A stretch of 64,000 nucleotides of DNA from Silicimonas algicola (GTDB taxonomy: Bacteria > Pseudomonadota > Alphaproteobacteria > Rhodobacterales > Rhodobacteraceae): contig NZ_QGGV01000001.1 of the NCBI RefSeq assembly GCF_003148765.1, positions 428,001 through 492,000 on the forward strand. The letters run 5' to 3'. The notes under the pieces were generated by a model, which had not been told where the DNA came from, made no database searches, and saw nothing but the letters and a program-made list of their open reading frames with translations. The position numbers were made by a program, and so were the translations under genes. This document shows positions 48,625 to 56,764 of this stretch, piece after piece (positions within the stretch are counted from its first letter, which is position 1; each line of letters begins with the position of its first letter).

Positions 48625-48640
48625 GCAACCAAAAGGTTGC
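48625..48640. promoter_or_regulatory. ArsR operator candidate, distal palindrome
   Basis: GCAACC-AAAA-GGTTGC, the same dyad 41 bp from the first. The facing inner arms of the two copies also make a perfect 11-bp inverted repeat (GGTTGCCAATC / GATTGGCAACC). Confidence 0.75.
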
Positions 48641-48649
48641 GGGATGGCG

Positions 48650-50188
48650 TCACTTGGCTTTGAAGAGCCCGCCCAGGATGCCGCGCACGATGCGGCGGCC
48701 GGTGGTGCCGGTGAGTTCGCGCACGACCATCTTGGTGATCTTGTCGCCGACGCCGTCCGAGCGGGTGGAGCGTGAGGTCGAGCGGCCGACGCGGTCGGCT
48801 TCATAGCGGCGGGCCTGCTTGTATTCGCGCTCCTGCTCCTCGGCCTCGGCTTCGGCGCGTTCGGCCTCCTCGGCCTGGCGCGCGGCGTCGCCGGCGCGCT
48901 TCGTCAGGATCTCGTGGGCACTCTCGCGGTCCATCAGCTTGTCGTACTTGCCGGCGACCGGAGAAGCATTCTGGACGTCGCGGCGCTCGCTGGGCGTGAT
49001 GGGGCCGAGCTGCGACGAGGGCGGGCGGATCAGCGTGCGCTCGACGATGCCGGGGGCGCCCTTGGCTTCGAGCATCGAGGTCACGGCCTCGCCGGTGCCG
49101 ACTTCGCGGATCGCCTGTTCGGTCGAGAAGCGGGGGTTGGCGCGATAGGTCTCGGACGCCTGTCTCAGGGCCTTCTGGTCCTTGGGCGTGAAGGCGCGGA
49201 GCGCGTGCTGCACGCGGTTGCCGAGCTGGCCCAGGATGTCTTCGGGCACGTCGTCGGGGTTCTGGGTGACGAAGTAGACGCCGACGCCCTTCGAGCGGAT
49301 CAGGCGGGCGACCTGCTCGACCTTGTCGACCAGCGCCTTGGGGGCGTCCTCGAAGAGGAGGTGGGCCTCGTCGAAGAAGAAGACGAGCTTCGGCTTGTCG
49401 GGGTCGCCGACCTCGGGGAGCTCTTCGAAGAGTTCGGAGAGAAGCCAGAGGAGCGAGGTGGCGTAGAGGCGCGGCGAGGACATCAGCTTGTCGGCGGCAA
49501 GGATGTTGATGCGGCCGCGCCCGTCGATATCGGTGCGCATGATGTCCGAGAGATCGAGCGCGGGCTCGCCGAAGAACTGCGCGCCGCCCTGGTTCTCGAG
49601 CACGAGAAGCTGGCGCTGGATGGCGCCCACGGAGGCGGTGGCGATGTTGCCGTAGCGGAGCGAGACGGTCTCGCGGTTCTCGCCCAGCCAGACGAGCATC
49701 GACTGGAGGTCCTTGAGGTCGAGAAGGGCGAGGCCTTCCTCGTCGGCGACGCGGAAGGCGATGTTGAGGATGCCTTCCTGCGCCTCGGAGAGTTCAAGGA
49801 GGCGGGCGAGGAGGAGCGGACCCATCTCGGAGACGGTGGTGCGGACGGGATGGCCCTGTTCGCCGAAGATGTCCCAGAAGGTGACGGGGAAGGCGTCGTA
49901 GGTGTAGTCGGCAAAGCCGATGGTGGCCGCGCGCTTGGTGAAGGCGTCGTGGAGCTTGGCGTCGGGGCTGCCGGCGCGGGCGAGGCCCGAGAGATCGCCC
50001 TTCACGTCGGCGAGGAAGACGGGCACGCCGTTCGCCGAAAAGCTCTCGGCCATGATCTGGAGCGTCACGGTCTTGCCGGTGCCGGTCGCGCCCGCGACGA
50101 GGCCGTGGCGGTTGGCGTACTTGAGGAGAAGCTGCTGCGGGGTCGCGTAATCCGGTCCGCCGCCGCCGATGAAGATGGTGTCCGTCAC
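48650..50188 (-). CDS. DUF853-family HerA-like ATPase
   Basis: This 512-residue protein is a FtsK/HerA-type P-loop ATPase: Walker A in VAGATGTGKTVTLQ and Walker B in KLVFFFDEAHLLFEDAP, with GVGVYFVTQNPDDVPEDILG after it. It may move DNA or protein, but the cellular role is unknown. The start ATG at 50188 begins MTDTIFIGGGGPDY. A basic tail follows the domain (RYEADRVGRSTSRSTRSD). It is widespread, single-copy and not clearly tied to its neighbours. Confidence 0.9.
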   Translation of the reverse strand: MTDTIFIGGGGPDYATPQQLLLKYANRHGLVAGATGTGKTVTLQIMAESFSANGVPVFLADVKGDLSGLARAGSPDAKLHDAFTKRAATIGFADYTYDAFPVTFWDIFGEQGHPVRTTVSEMGPLLLARLLELSEAQEGILNIAFRVADEEGLALLDLKDLQSMLVWLGENRETVSLRYGNIATASVGAIQRQLLVLENQGGAQFFGEPALDLSDIMRTDIDGRGRINILAADKLMSSPRLYATSLLWLLSELFEELPEVGDPDKPKLVFFFDEAHLLFEDAPKALVDKVEQVARLIRSKGVGVYFVTQNPDDVPEDILGQLGNRVQHALRAFTPKDQKALRQASETYRANPRFSTEQAIREVGTGEAVTSMLEAKGAPGIVERTLIRPPSSQLGPITPSERRDVQNASPVAGKYDKLMDRESAHEILTKRAGDAARQAEEAERAEAEAEEQEREYKQARRYEADRVGRSTSRSTRSDGVGDKITKMVVRELTGTTGRRIVRGILGGLFKAK

Positions 50189-50254
50189 AATGCCCGTCCC
50201 CGAGGTTCGTTTTGAATGCCGGGCGAGAATACCCGGTTAACCAATATGTGCCAG

Positions 50255-50340
50255 TCTGCACCTGCGCGCATCGGGCAGTCCGTCCGGCGGCGCGCACTTC
50301 CTCCCTGTTGACTGGCCGCGCCGAAAGGCGCGGCCTTTTT
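50255..50340 (+). ncRNA. Candidate sRNA resembling the alphaproteobacterial suhB/MmgR family
   Basis: A hairpin TGCGCGC...GCGCGCA (50263-50269 with 50290-50296) is followed by the unpaired stretch CTTCCTCCCTGTTGAC and a strong terminator hairpin with a T-run. That layout matches my memory of the suhB/MmgR (alpha-r8) sRNA family. No clear promoter was found, so the 5' end is approximate. Confidence 0.55.
50314..50340 (+). terminator. Intrinsic terminator of the first candidate sRNA
   Basis: GGCCGCGCC-GAAA-GGCGCGGCC followed by TTTTT. Confidence 0.9.
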
Positions 50341-50419
50341 CGCTTGTCGGCGTCAAGGAAGCTGCGGCTTGTCCCCTCAACCATCGGAGGAGTAACCGAA
50401 AAATGTGATCCGAATCCTG

Positions 50420-50448
50420 TTGACGGGTCGGAAATCTGCCCTTAGCCT
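50420..50448 (+). promoter_or_regulatory. Promoter of the second candidate sRNA
   Basis: TTGACG (50420-50425), 17-base spacer, TAGCCT (50443-50448). Expected start about 50452-50455. Confidence 0.6.
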
Positions 50449-50451
50449 CGC

Positions 50452-50520
50452 ATCAAATATCAATAGTCGGCCAGTCCGGCAGGGAGTGAAGAGAAAAAGG
50501 GTCCGTCAGGACCCTTTTTC
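50452..50520 (+). ncRNA. Second candidate sRNA, about 68 nt
   Basis: Lies between a good promoter and a strong terminator in a gap with no gene. The body has little internal structure apart from the terminator. It could instead be an attenuated leader of the IalB gene, whose start is 160 bp further on. I recognise no family. Confidence 0.5.
50494..50520. terminator. Bidirectional intrinsic terminator
   Basis: AAAAAGGGTCC-GTCA-GGACCCTTTTT, with A- and T-runs on both sides, able to stop transcription from either strand. Confidence 0.85.
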
Positions 50521-50683
50521 TTTTGTCGTTTGTGTTCAACGGCTTGCGGCGCGATGTAAAGGTGGCGCGCGCAAGGCCGGGCGAAACGCCCGGCAATCAC
50601 CCGCCGCCCTTCCCCGGGGGTGCCCCTGACAAGCCGTCGCCGCCGTGATAAACGCGGGGCAAACCTTTGCAGTCGAGGACAAG

Positions 50684-51382
50684 ATGAGTTCACTGACCCG
50701 GATCGGCGCCCTTCTGACGGCCGCCACGTTGAGCGTTTCGCTTCCCCTTTTCGCCGTCGCGCAGGACGCGACGACCCCCGCACCCGAGGCCCCCGCCGAA
50801 GCCCCGGCGGATGCGCCGGCCGAAGCCCCGGCTGACGCGCCGGCCGCCCCCGAGGCGGGCCAGACCGTGACGCCGGATGACGGGCTGTCGCTTGGCCAGT
50901 CCGAGGACGGGGGCGTGGGTTCGACCTATGTCGCCGAGGAGTTCGGCGCGTGGCAGATGCGTTGCGTGAAGACCGAGGACGGCAAGGATCCTTGCCAGCT
51001 CTACCAGCTTCTGGAGGACGCGGCCGGCAACTCGGTCGCCGAGTTCAGCCTCTTCACGGTTCCTTCAGGGGGACAGGCCGTGGCGGGCGCGACCGCGATC
51101 ACCCCGCTCGAGACGCTCTTGACGGCGAACCTGCGTCTGGCGGTCGATGCCGCGCAGGCGAAGGTTTATCCCTATTCGTTCTGCAGCCGGATGGGCTGCT
51201 TCTCGCGGCTGGGCTTCACCCAGGAGGATCTGGACGCCTTCCGCCGCGGCACGACCGCCAAGGTCATCATCGTCCCAGCCGCAGCGCCGGACGAGACGGT
51301 CGACCTGACGATGTCGCTGTCGGGCTTCACTGCGGGCTGGACCGCGCTGGAAGCGGCGAACGCTGCGGCCGCGGCCCAGTAA
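50684..51382 (+). CDS. Invasion-associated locus B (IalB) family protein
   Basis: This 232-residue exported protein has a signal peptide (IGALLTAATLSVSLPLFAVAQ), a low-complexity Ala/Pro/Asp/Glu spacer (APAEAPADAPAEAPADAP), and a C-terminal IalB domain with FGAWQMRC, DPCQLYQLLED and YSFCSRMGCFSRLGF. In this group the protein is an ordinary periplasmic/envelope protein despite the name. Cys pairs probably form disulfides. The ATG at 50684 starts the signal peptide. Confidence 0.87.
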   Translation: MSSLTRIGALLTAATLSVSLPLFAVAQDATTPAPEAPAEAPADAPAEAPADAPAAPEAGQTVTPDDGLSLGQSEDGGVGSTYVAEEFGAWQMRCVKTEDGKDPCQLYQLLEDAAGNSVAEFSLFTVPSGGQAVAGATAITPLETLLTANLRLAVDAAQAKVYPYSFCSRMGCFSRLGFTQEDLDAFRRGTTAKVIIVPAAAPDETVDLTMSLSGFTAGWTALEAANAAAAAQ

Positions 51383-51385
51383 GGC

Positions 51386-52012
51386 TCAAGCCTGGGCGGG
51401 GGAGAGGCGCGGCCCCTCCTTCGTCCCTTCGACCGTCCAGCGCGCCTCGGGCTGCATCCGGGCGCGCAGACGGGCCAGCCGCCAGGCTTCGCGCCCGTTC
51501 TCGCCGTGGGCGGGCCGCATCGACCAGCGCGTCTCGACCCCCGGCGCCCCGCCGTCGCCCGGCGTGAGGATCAGCCCGAGAGGTGCAACCTTGCCTTCCT
51601 CGGCCCCCGTCTCGGCGGCGAGGTGCAGGCGGCGCACGGCGGTGAGGCCAGGCGGATGCGGCAGGTCGGCGACCACCAGCGAGACGAGTCCCGCGCGCAG
51701 CGATTCCTCCATCGTCCAGAGCAGATCCTCGGGCCGGATGGGCGAGATGAAGATGAACCGCGACGGGTCGGCGAGGGACAGCATCCCCTCGGGGTTGATC
51801 TGGCCCGGCATCCACGACGGCTTGATCCAGAACACCGTGCCTTCCATCGCGCCCGCGACCATCAGCGCCATGCGCCGCCGCGCGCCGCCGCAGACCTCGT
51901 GAACCCGCGTCCGGTCGAGCGCGAGATCGCCCAGGAACCGCACCGGCGGGAGGCTGCGGCGTTTCTTGCGCGTCTGGGCGAGGATGAGGGCGGCGTCTGC
52001 GGCGTCGGGCAT
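51386..52012 (-). CDS. ImuA-like protein (SOS mutasome-related)
   Basis: This 208-residue protein resembles the alphaproteobacterial ImuA family: ALDRTRVHEVCGGARRRMAL, RFIFISPIRPEDLLWTMEES, GLVSLVVADLPHPPGLTAVR, and RWSMRPAHGENG. ImuA normally works with ImuB and DnaE2 (ImuC) in SOS mutagenesis and is encoded beside them; here neither is adjacent. A perfect LexA box lies 17 bases upstream of the ATG, which supports the assignment. A RecA-like ATP site is degenerate. It converges with IalB. Confidence 0.7.
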   Translation of the reverse strand: MPDAADAALILAQTRKKRRSLPPVRFLGDLALDRTRVHEVCGGARRRMALMVAGAMEGTVFWIKPSWMPGQINPEGMLSLADPSRFIFISPIRPEDLLWTMEESLRAGLVSLVVADLPHPPGLTAVRRLHLAAETGAEEGKVAPLGLILTPGDGGAPGVETRWSMRPAHGENGREAWRLARLRARMQPEARWTVEGTKEGPRLSPAQA

Positions 52013-52029
52013 GGGTGGAACGTTAGTTC

Positions 52030-52044
52030 GTTCCCGTTCTGTTC
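52030..52044 (-). promoter_or_regulatory. LexA (SOS) box of the ImuA-like gene
   Basis: GTTCCCGTTCTGTTC on the plus strand, GTTC-N7-GTTC, 17 bases from the ImuA-like ATG and 109 bases from the divergent DsrE gene. Confidence 0.82.
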
Positions 52045-52153
52045 TCAATAGGCCGGGCGTGGCATTCTCACATTCTTCCATTCCATGTCGTGAATGCGTG
52101 ACAGCCCGGCCAAAGCCGGTAGTCTGGCCGGACGACATAACGGGAGGACATCC

Positions 52154-52585
52154 ATGAAACCGATCGCCACCGCCGCCGTGCTGATGCTGCTGCCCTTCGG
52201 CGCATTGGCCGAGGGCCAGACACATCACGTCGCCATCCACGTCGACCAGGACGACCCCCAGGTGATGAACATGGCGCTGAACAACGCCCAGAACATCGCC
52301 GCCTATTATGCCGGGCAGGGCGACGAGGTCGTCATCGAGATGGTCACCTACGGTCCCGGCCTCAAGATGCTGGTCGAGGAGTCGAGCCCGGTGAAGGACC
52401 GGATCTCGGCCATGTCGCTGGAGATGGAGAACATCACCTTCGCCGCCTGCGGCAACACGCTCGCGGGGATGGAGAAGAAGGCCGGACACGCCGTTCCCCT
52501 GATGAGCGAGGCCACGGTGGTCCCGTCGGGCGTCGTGCGGTTGATCGAGTTGCAGGAACAGGGCTACGCCTACGTCCGACCCTGA
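52154..52585 (+). CDS. Exported DsrE-family protein
   Basis: This 143-residue protein has a signal peptide (MKPIATAAVLMLLPFGALA) and a DsrE-like fold: HHVAIHVDQDDPQVMNMALN, VIEMVTYGPGLKMLVEE and FAACGNTLAGM with a Cys that may carry sulfur. The family takes part in sulfur relay; this exported form is common in proteobacteria with unknown partners. The start ATG follows GGGAGGAC. It is divergent from the ImuA-like gene. Confidence 0.85.
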   Translation: MKPIATAAVLMLLPFGALAEGQTHHVAIHVDQDDPQVMNMALNNAQNIAAYYAGQGDEVVIEMVTYGPGLKMLVEESSPVKDRISAMSLEMENITFAACGNTLAGMEKKAGHAVPLMSEATVVPSGVVRLIELQEQGYAYVRP

Positions 52586-52655
52586 CGCCGGACAGGGTTG
52601 CCATCCCCGTCCCAGCCGTTAGCACTTGGCGCGAACGACAGCGGACGGGGACAGC

Positions 52656-53696
52656 ATGAAGACCGTGACACTCGGGCGGACGGAGATCGCCGTCACCGAT
52701 CATTGCCTTGGCACGATGACCTGGGGCACGCAGACGGGCGAGGCCGTGGCGCATGCGCAGATCGACCGCGCGCTGGATGCCGGCATCACCTTCATGGACA
52801 CCGCCGAGATGTACCCCGTGAACCCGGTCCGTGCCGAGACGGCGGGGCTGACCGAGACCATCATCGGCAACTGGATCGCAAAGGGCGGGTCGCGCGACCG
52901 ATGGGTGATCGCGACGAAGCACGCGGGCATAAGGTCGGAATTGCGCGAGGGCCGGGGGATCGGGCCGGACACGGTACGCGAGACGCTGGAGGCGTCTCTG
53001 CGTCGGCTGAGGACGGATTACGTCGACCTCTACCAGTTCCACTGGCCGAACCGGGCGCATTACCACTTCCGCCGCAACTGGGGCTTCGATCCGAGCGAGC
53101 AGCCGCCGCGGGCCGAGATCCTCGACAACATGCACGCCGTGATGGAGGTGCTGGGCGACCTCGTGCGCGAGGGCAAGATCCGCGCCTTCGGGCTGTCGAA
53201 CGAAAGCGCCTGGGGCACGATCAGGTGGAACGAGGCGGCCGAGGCGACGGGCGGACCTCGGGTCGCCTCGATCCAGAACGAGTATTCGCTGCTCTGCCGG
53301 CACTACGACACCGACATGGCCGAGGTCGGCTATCAGGAGGACGTGACGCTTTTGGCGTTCTCGCCCCTTGGCGCGGGTTACCTGACGGGGAAGTACCAGG
53401 GCCAGGTGCCCGAGGGATCGCGCATGGCGATCAACGGCAACCTTGGCGGGCGGAAGTCGGACCGGGCCGAGGGGGCGGTCGCGGCCTACCTCGACATCGC
53501 CGCGCGTCATGGTCTGGATCCCGTCCACATGGCGCTGGCCTGGACGGTGCAGCGGCCCTTCCCGACCATACCGATCTTCGGGGCCTCGACGCTGGAGCAA
53601 CTGGACCGGATCCTCGCCGGGCTCGACGTCACCCTTGGCCGGGACGTGCTGGATGAGGTTTCGAAAGCACACCGGGCTCACCCCATGCCCTTCTGA
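52656..53696 (+). CDS. Aldo/keto reductase
   Basis: This 346-residue NADPH-dependent barrel enzyme has the tetrad Asp in FMDTAEMYP with its Tyr, Lys in VIATKHAG and His in LYQFHWP. The cofactor region ends PIFGASTLEQLDRIL. It resembles the Tas/YajO-like group that reduces aldehydes; the substrate is unknown. The ATG at 52656 begins MKTVTLGRTEIAV. Confidence 0.92.
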   Translation: MKTVTLGRTEIAVTDHCLGTMTWGTQTGEAVAHAQIDRALDAGITFMDTAEMYPVNPVRAETAGLTETIIGNWIAKGGSRDRWVIATKHAGIRSELREGRGIGPDTVRETLEASLRRLRTDYVDLYQFHWPNRAHYHFRRNWGFDPSEQPPRAEILDNMHAVMEVLGDLVREGKIRAFGLSNESAWGTIRWNEAAEATGGPRVASIQNEYSLLCRHYDTDMAEVGYQEDVTLLAFSPLGAGYLTGKYQGQVPEGSRMAINGNLGGRKSDRAEGAVAAYLDIAARHGLDPVHMALAWTVQRPFPTIPIFGASTLEQLDRILAGLDVTLGRDVLDEVSKAHRAHPMPF

Positions 53697-53768
53697 CCTT
53701 CGCCCGGCTTGCCCGGTCGCCGCGGTCTTTCTAGGGTTGTGACAAGGGGGAGCCAGGGGAGGCCAGGC

Positions 53769-54119
53769 ATGTCTGCGATCCGTCGCATTTCGACGGTTCT
53801 TTTCTGCGTTCTGACGTTGGTGGCCTGCCAGGAGGACGGGGCGTTGCCAGCCGAGGGCGACAGCACGATTCCGGACGTCATGGCAGGAGCGCGGACCGAC
53901 TGCGAACGCGCTGGCGGACGCTGGGGTCTGACGTCGTCCAAGACATCCTACGTCTGCTATCGCGCGATGCCGGACGCCAACAAGACATGCCGCTCTGCCG
54001 ACGACTGCGACGGGCTGTGCCTTGCACGGTCGCGTACCTGTTCCCCCATCGAGCCGTTCTACGGCTGCCACCAGGTATTGTCCGGTTCGGGCCTGCCGCA
54101 GACCATGTGCATTGAATGA
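53769..54119 (+). CDS. Cys-rich lipoprotein
   Basis: This 116-residue protein has a lipobox (FCVLTLVAC), then a mature part with at least eight Cys: DCERAGGRW, VCYRAM, CRSADDCDGLCLARSRTC and a final CIE. The even Cys pattern suggests disulfides in the periplasm. I do not recognise the family. It overlaps the lipocalin gene start (ATGA), so they are one operon, and the ATG at 53769 is chosen for its signal peptide. Confidence 0.7.
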   Translation: MSAIRRISTVLFCVLTLVACQEDGALPAEGDSTIPDVMAGARTDCERAGGRWGLTSSKTSYVCYRAMPDANKTCRSADDCDGLCLARSRTCSPIEPFYGCHQVLSGSGLPQTMCIE

Positions 54120-54637
54120 AACGAACGCTGCTTGCCTGCCTCACCCTCCTCATGGCCGCCTGCGCCGGGGGCGCCTACCGCGACACGGCGGTGCCGATGA
54201 CCTCGATGGCGGTCTTCGACCCCGCCCGCTATGTGGGGACGTGGTACGAGATCGCGAGCTTTCCGGTGCCGTTCCAGGCCGGCTGCCGCAACACGCGCGC
54301 CGACTATGGGCCGGCGGGTCCGGGGGTCTTGAGCGTGCGGAACGCCTGCGACACCGACGGCGGTGCGAAGGTCATCACCGGCTCGGCGACAGTGGCCGGT
54401 CCGGGTCGGCTGAAAGTGCGGTTGCAGGGCGTGCCGGTGGCCGCGGATTATTGGGTGCTGTGGGTCGACGAGGGTTATCGCACCGCGGTCGTGGGAGTGC
54501 CCTCGGGGCGGGCGGGGTGGATCCTGAACCGCGACCCGCAGATCCCGCCCGACCGGCTCACCGCCGCGCGCGAGGTCCTGGCGTTCAACGGATATGACCT
54601 GGGCGAGCTGCGGATGACACCGCAGGCCGCGCAATGA
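54116..54637 (+). CDS. Lipocalin family protein (Blc-like)
   Basis: This 173-residue outer-membrane-type lipoprotein (signal ending LLMAACAGG) has the lipocalin signature YVGTWYEIASFPVPFQAGC and the strand VAADYWVLWVDEGYRTAVVG. Blc-like proteins bind lipids or fatty acids. It is coupled to the Cys-rich lipoprotein upstream and to the Rossmann protein downstream (ATGA). A link to envelope repair is inferred from the family. Confidence 0.88.
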   Translation: MKRTLLACLTLLMAACAGGAYRDTAVPMTSMAVFDPARYVGTWYEIASFPVPFQAGCRNTRADYGPAGPGVLSVRNACDTDGGAKVITGSATVAGPGRLKVRLQGVPVAADYWVLWVDEGYRTAVVGVPSGRAGWILNRDPQIPPDRLTAAREVLAFNGYDLGELRMTPQAAQ

Positions 54638-55140
54638 GCGGCCACGCAGCGATCGTCGGACTGGGCGCGCGGGGCATGCGCTGGGCCGAGGCGCTTCAGG
54701 CGGCGGGGTGGATGGTGTCGGGTTTCGATCCCGACGACCGCGCCGGGCGCAAGCTGAGCGGCCCGACCTGGAAGCGCGAAGCGACAATTTCGGCTACGGT
54801 GCGGCGCGCGGATGTCGTGCTGTGCTTCCTGCCCGACCGGCTGGAACTCGTGCGGATGGTCCTTCAGCGCGTGCAGGCCGAGACGAAGCCCGAGACGATG
54901 GTCGCGGTCCACTCGCGTCTTCACGACGTGGACGAGGTTCAGGGCTGCGCGATGCGGCCGGCGCAGGTGGTGCGTCTGTCGGACGCCGTCGAGGGCGGGG
55001 TGGCGATGGACGTCAGCGCCCGGAACGACGACGCGCTGCGCGAGCGGGCCGCACTTTTCGTCGCGGACCTCGCGGCCGTGCTGAGCCTGGCGCCGCCCGC
55101 GGCGACCGCGCCGGATCTTCCCGCCAGCCGCGAGGCGTGA
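54634..55140 (+). CDS. Rossmann-fold NAD(P)-binding protein, truncated dehydrogenase-like
   Basis: This 168-residue protein has a Rossmann start AAIVGLGARGMRWAEALQAA resembling 3-hydroxyisobutyrate/6-phosphogluconate dehydrogenases, and RADVVLCFLPDRLELVRMV. The C-terminal helical domain of those enzymes is missing, so it may be a regulator or a degenerated enzyme. It is third in the lipocalin operon and ends with an Ala-rich tail (PPAATAPDLPASREA). Confidence 0.68.
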   Translation: MSGHAAIVGLGARGMRWAEALQAAGWMVSGFDPDDRAGRKLSGPTWKREATISATVRRADVVLCFLPDRLELVRMVLQRVQAETKPETMVAVHSRLHDVDEVQGCAMRPAQVVRLSDAVEGGVAMDVSARNDDALRERAALFVADLAAVLSLAPPAATAPDLPASREA

Positions 55141-55193
55141 GACCCGGCCGATTGCGGTTTCACGCTCCTCTCGCCGTCGCTAGGCCGTAGCTC

Positions 55194-56084
55194 ATGGAAG
55201 CCTGGGTCCTCTTCGCCATCGCCGCCGCCGCCGCGCAGACGCTGCGCTTCGCGTTGCAGAAGGTGCTGACGGGCGGAGCGCTCAGTCCAGCCGCCGCCAC
55301 ATGGGCGCGGTTTCTGTGGTCATGGCCTATCGCCATCCTTCTCGCCTTGCTCTGGGGGATCTGGACCGGGGCCGAGCGGCCGACGCTGACGCCCGCCTTC
55401 CTTCTCTGGGGCATGGCGGGCGGGTTGTTCCAGATCCTCGCCACGATCTGCACCGTCAGCCTCTTCCGGCTGCGCGCCTTTGCGGTCGGCATCACTTTCA
55501 AGAAGACCGAAGTCATGCTGACGGCGCTGGTGGGGTTTGTCCTTCTGGGCGACCGGCTGAGCGCGGCGGGCGTCGCGGCCATTGCCGCCGGGTTCTTCGG
55601 TGTCATTCTTCTGTCGGGGCCACCGGGGGGCGGAAGCCTTCTGAACCGGGCGGCGGGGATCGGGCTTCTGTCGGGTGTCTTCTTCGCGCTGTCCGCGGTG
55701 TGCTACCGGGGTGCGACCCTGGCGCTCGACACGGGCGATCCGGTTCTGACGGGCGGCGTCACCCTGTCGGTCGTGGCTCTCTGGCAGACCGTCGCCCTGG
55801 GCGTTTGGCTGGCCTGGCGCGAGCCGGGGCAAATCCGGGCGACGCTGGCGGCGTGGCGGACGACCTCGCTGGTGTCGGTCTTCTCACTGATGGGAAGCTG
55901 GAGCTGGTTCGCGGCCTTCTCGCTGATGAACGCGGCCTACGTCTTTGCCGTTGGACAGGTCGAGCTGATCTTCTCGCTTCTGGTGGGCTGGCTCTGGTTC
56001 CGCGAGCCGTTGAAGGCGCGCGAGCTTCTGGGGATGGCGGTGCTGACGGCGTCGATCCTCGGCGTCACGGCGCTGGTCGGCTAG
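55194..56084 (+). CDS. DMT-family (EamA) transporter
   Basis: This 296-residue inner-membrane protein has about ten hydrophobic helices in two EamA repeats; the repeats end in FKKTEVMLTALVGFVLLGDR and VGQVELIFSLLVGWLWFRE. It probably exports a small metabolite. It overlaps the convergent NUDIX gene by 4 bp. The substrate is unknown. Confidence 0.88.
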   Translation: MEAWVLFAIAAAAAQTLRFALQKVLTGGALSPAAATWARFLWSWPIAILLALLWGIWTGAERPTLTPAFLLWGMAGGLFQILATICTVSLFRLRAFAVGITFKKTEVMLTALVGFVLLGDRLSAAGVAAIAAGFFGVILLSGPPGGGSLLNRAAGIGLLSGVFFALSAVCYRGATLALDTGDPVLTGGVTLSVVALWQTVALGVWLAWREPGQIRATLAAWRTTSLVSVFSLMGSWSWFAAFSLMNAAYVFAVGQVELIFSLLVGWLWFREPLKARELLGMAVLTASILGVTALVG

Positions 56085-56764
56085 AGCCAGATCACGCGGC
56101 CGTCGATCACGTCGTTCCTGATGAAGGGCACGCGAGCGGGTGCGGCGGTCGAGGGCAGGTGCTGCGCGAGTTCGGCGAGGACGACGCGCGTGATGAACGG
56201 CAGGTTCAGCGCGCGGACCTCGCCGAGAGGGACCCACGACAGGTGGATGAGTTCATCCTCGGCCCGCGAGAAGTCGTCGGGATCAGTGGCGAGGGCGGCC
56301 GCGTCGGCGATGAAGAAGCGCGCGTCGAAGCGGCGCGACCGGCCGGGAGGCGTCAGGGCGCGGAAGAAGAACGACAGGGGACTGGCGTCGGGGACGAGGC
56401 CGCGCTCGGCGAACCCGCTCCAGTCGTCGGGGGCGTCGGACCATTCGCCGGGGCGGCCGAGGCATTGTCCCGTCTCCTCCCACAACTCGCGAACTGCGGC
56501 CGCGGCCAGCTGGTCCGGCGTGGCGCCCGTCGTCTCGCCGGCAAGGCGCGCCCGGCAGACCTCCCCCGGTCCGGCGGCAAGGGGGACGGTTGCGTCTCCC
56601 GCATCGACCGCACCGCCCGGAAACACGAACTTGTCGGGCATGAAGGCGGCGGTGGCGCCCCTCTGCCCCATCAGCACGCGGGGCGAGGTCGCGGGGTCGC
56701 GGACGAGGATGACGGTCGCCGCGTCGCGGATCGCCATCGAGGGGATGGGGTCAGGCTGCGCCAA
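56081..56764 (-). CDS. NUDIX hydrolase
   Basis: This 227-residue hydrolase has the NUDIX box split by an insertion: GGAVDAGD...AAAVRELWEETGQ. Such an insertion is normal in the NUDT19-like group acting on CoA derivatives. The N-terminal TVILVRDPATSPRVLMGQRG and C-terminal LPFITRVVLAEL segments agree. It overlaps the upstream DUF983 gene by 14 bp. Confidence 0.87.
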   Translation of the reverse strand: MAQPDPIPSMAIRDAATVILVRDPATSPRVLMGQRGATAAFMPDKFVFPGGAVDAGDATVPLAAGPGEVCRARLAGETTGATPDQLAAAAVRELWEETGQCLGRPGEWSDAPDDWSGFAERGLVPDASPLSFFFRALTPPGRSRRFDARFFIADAAALATDPDDFSRAEDELIHLSWVPLGEVRALNLPFITRVVLAELAQHLPSTAAPARVPFIRNDVIDGRVIWL

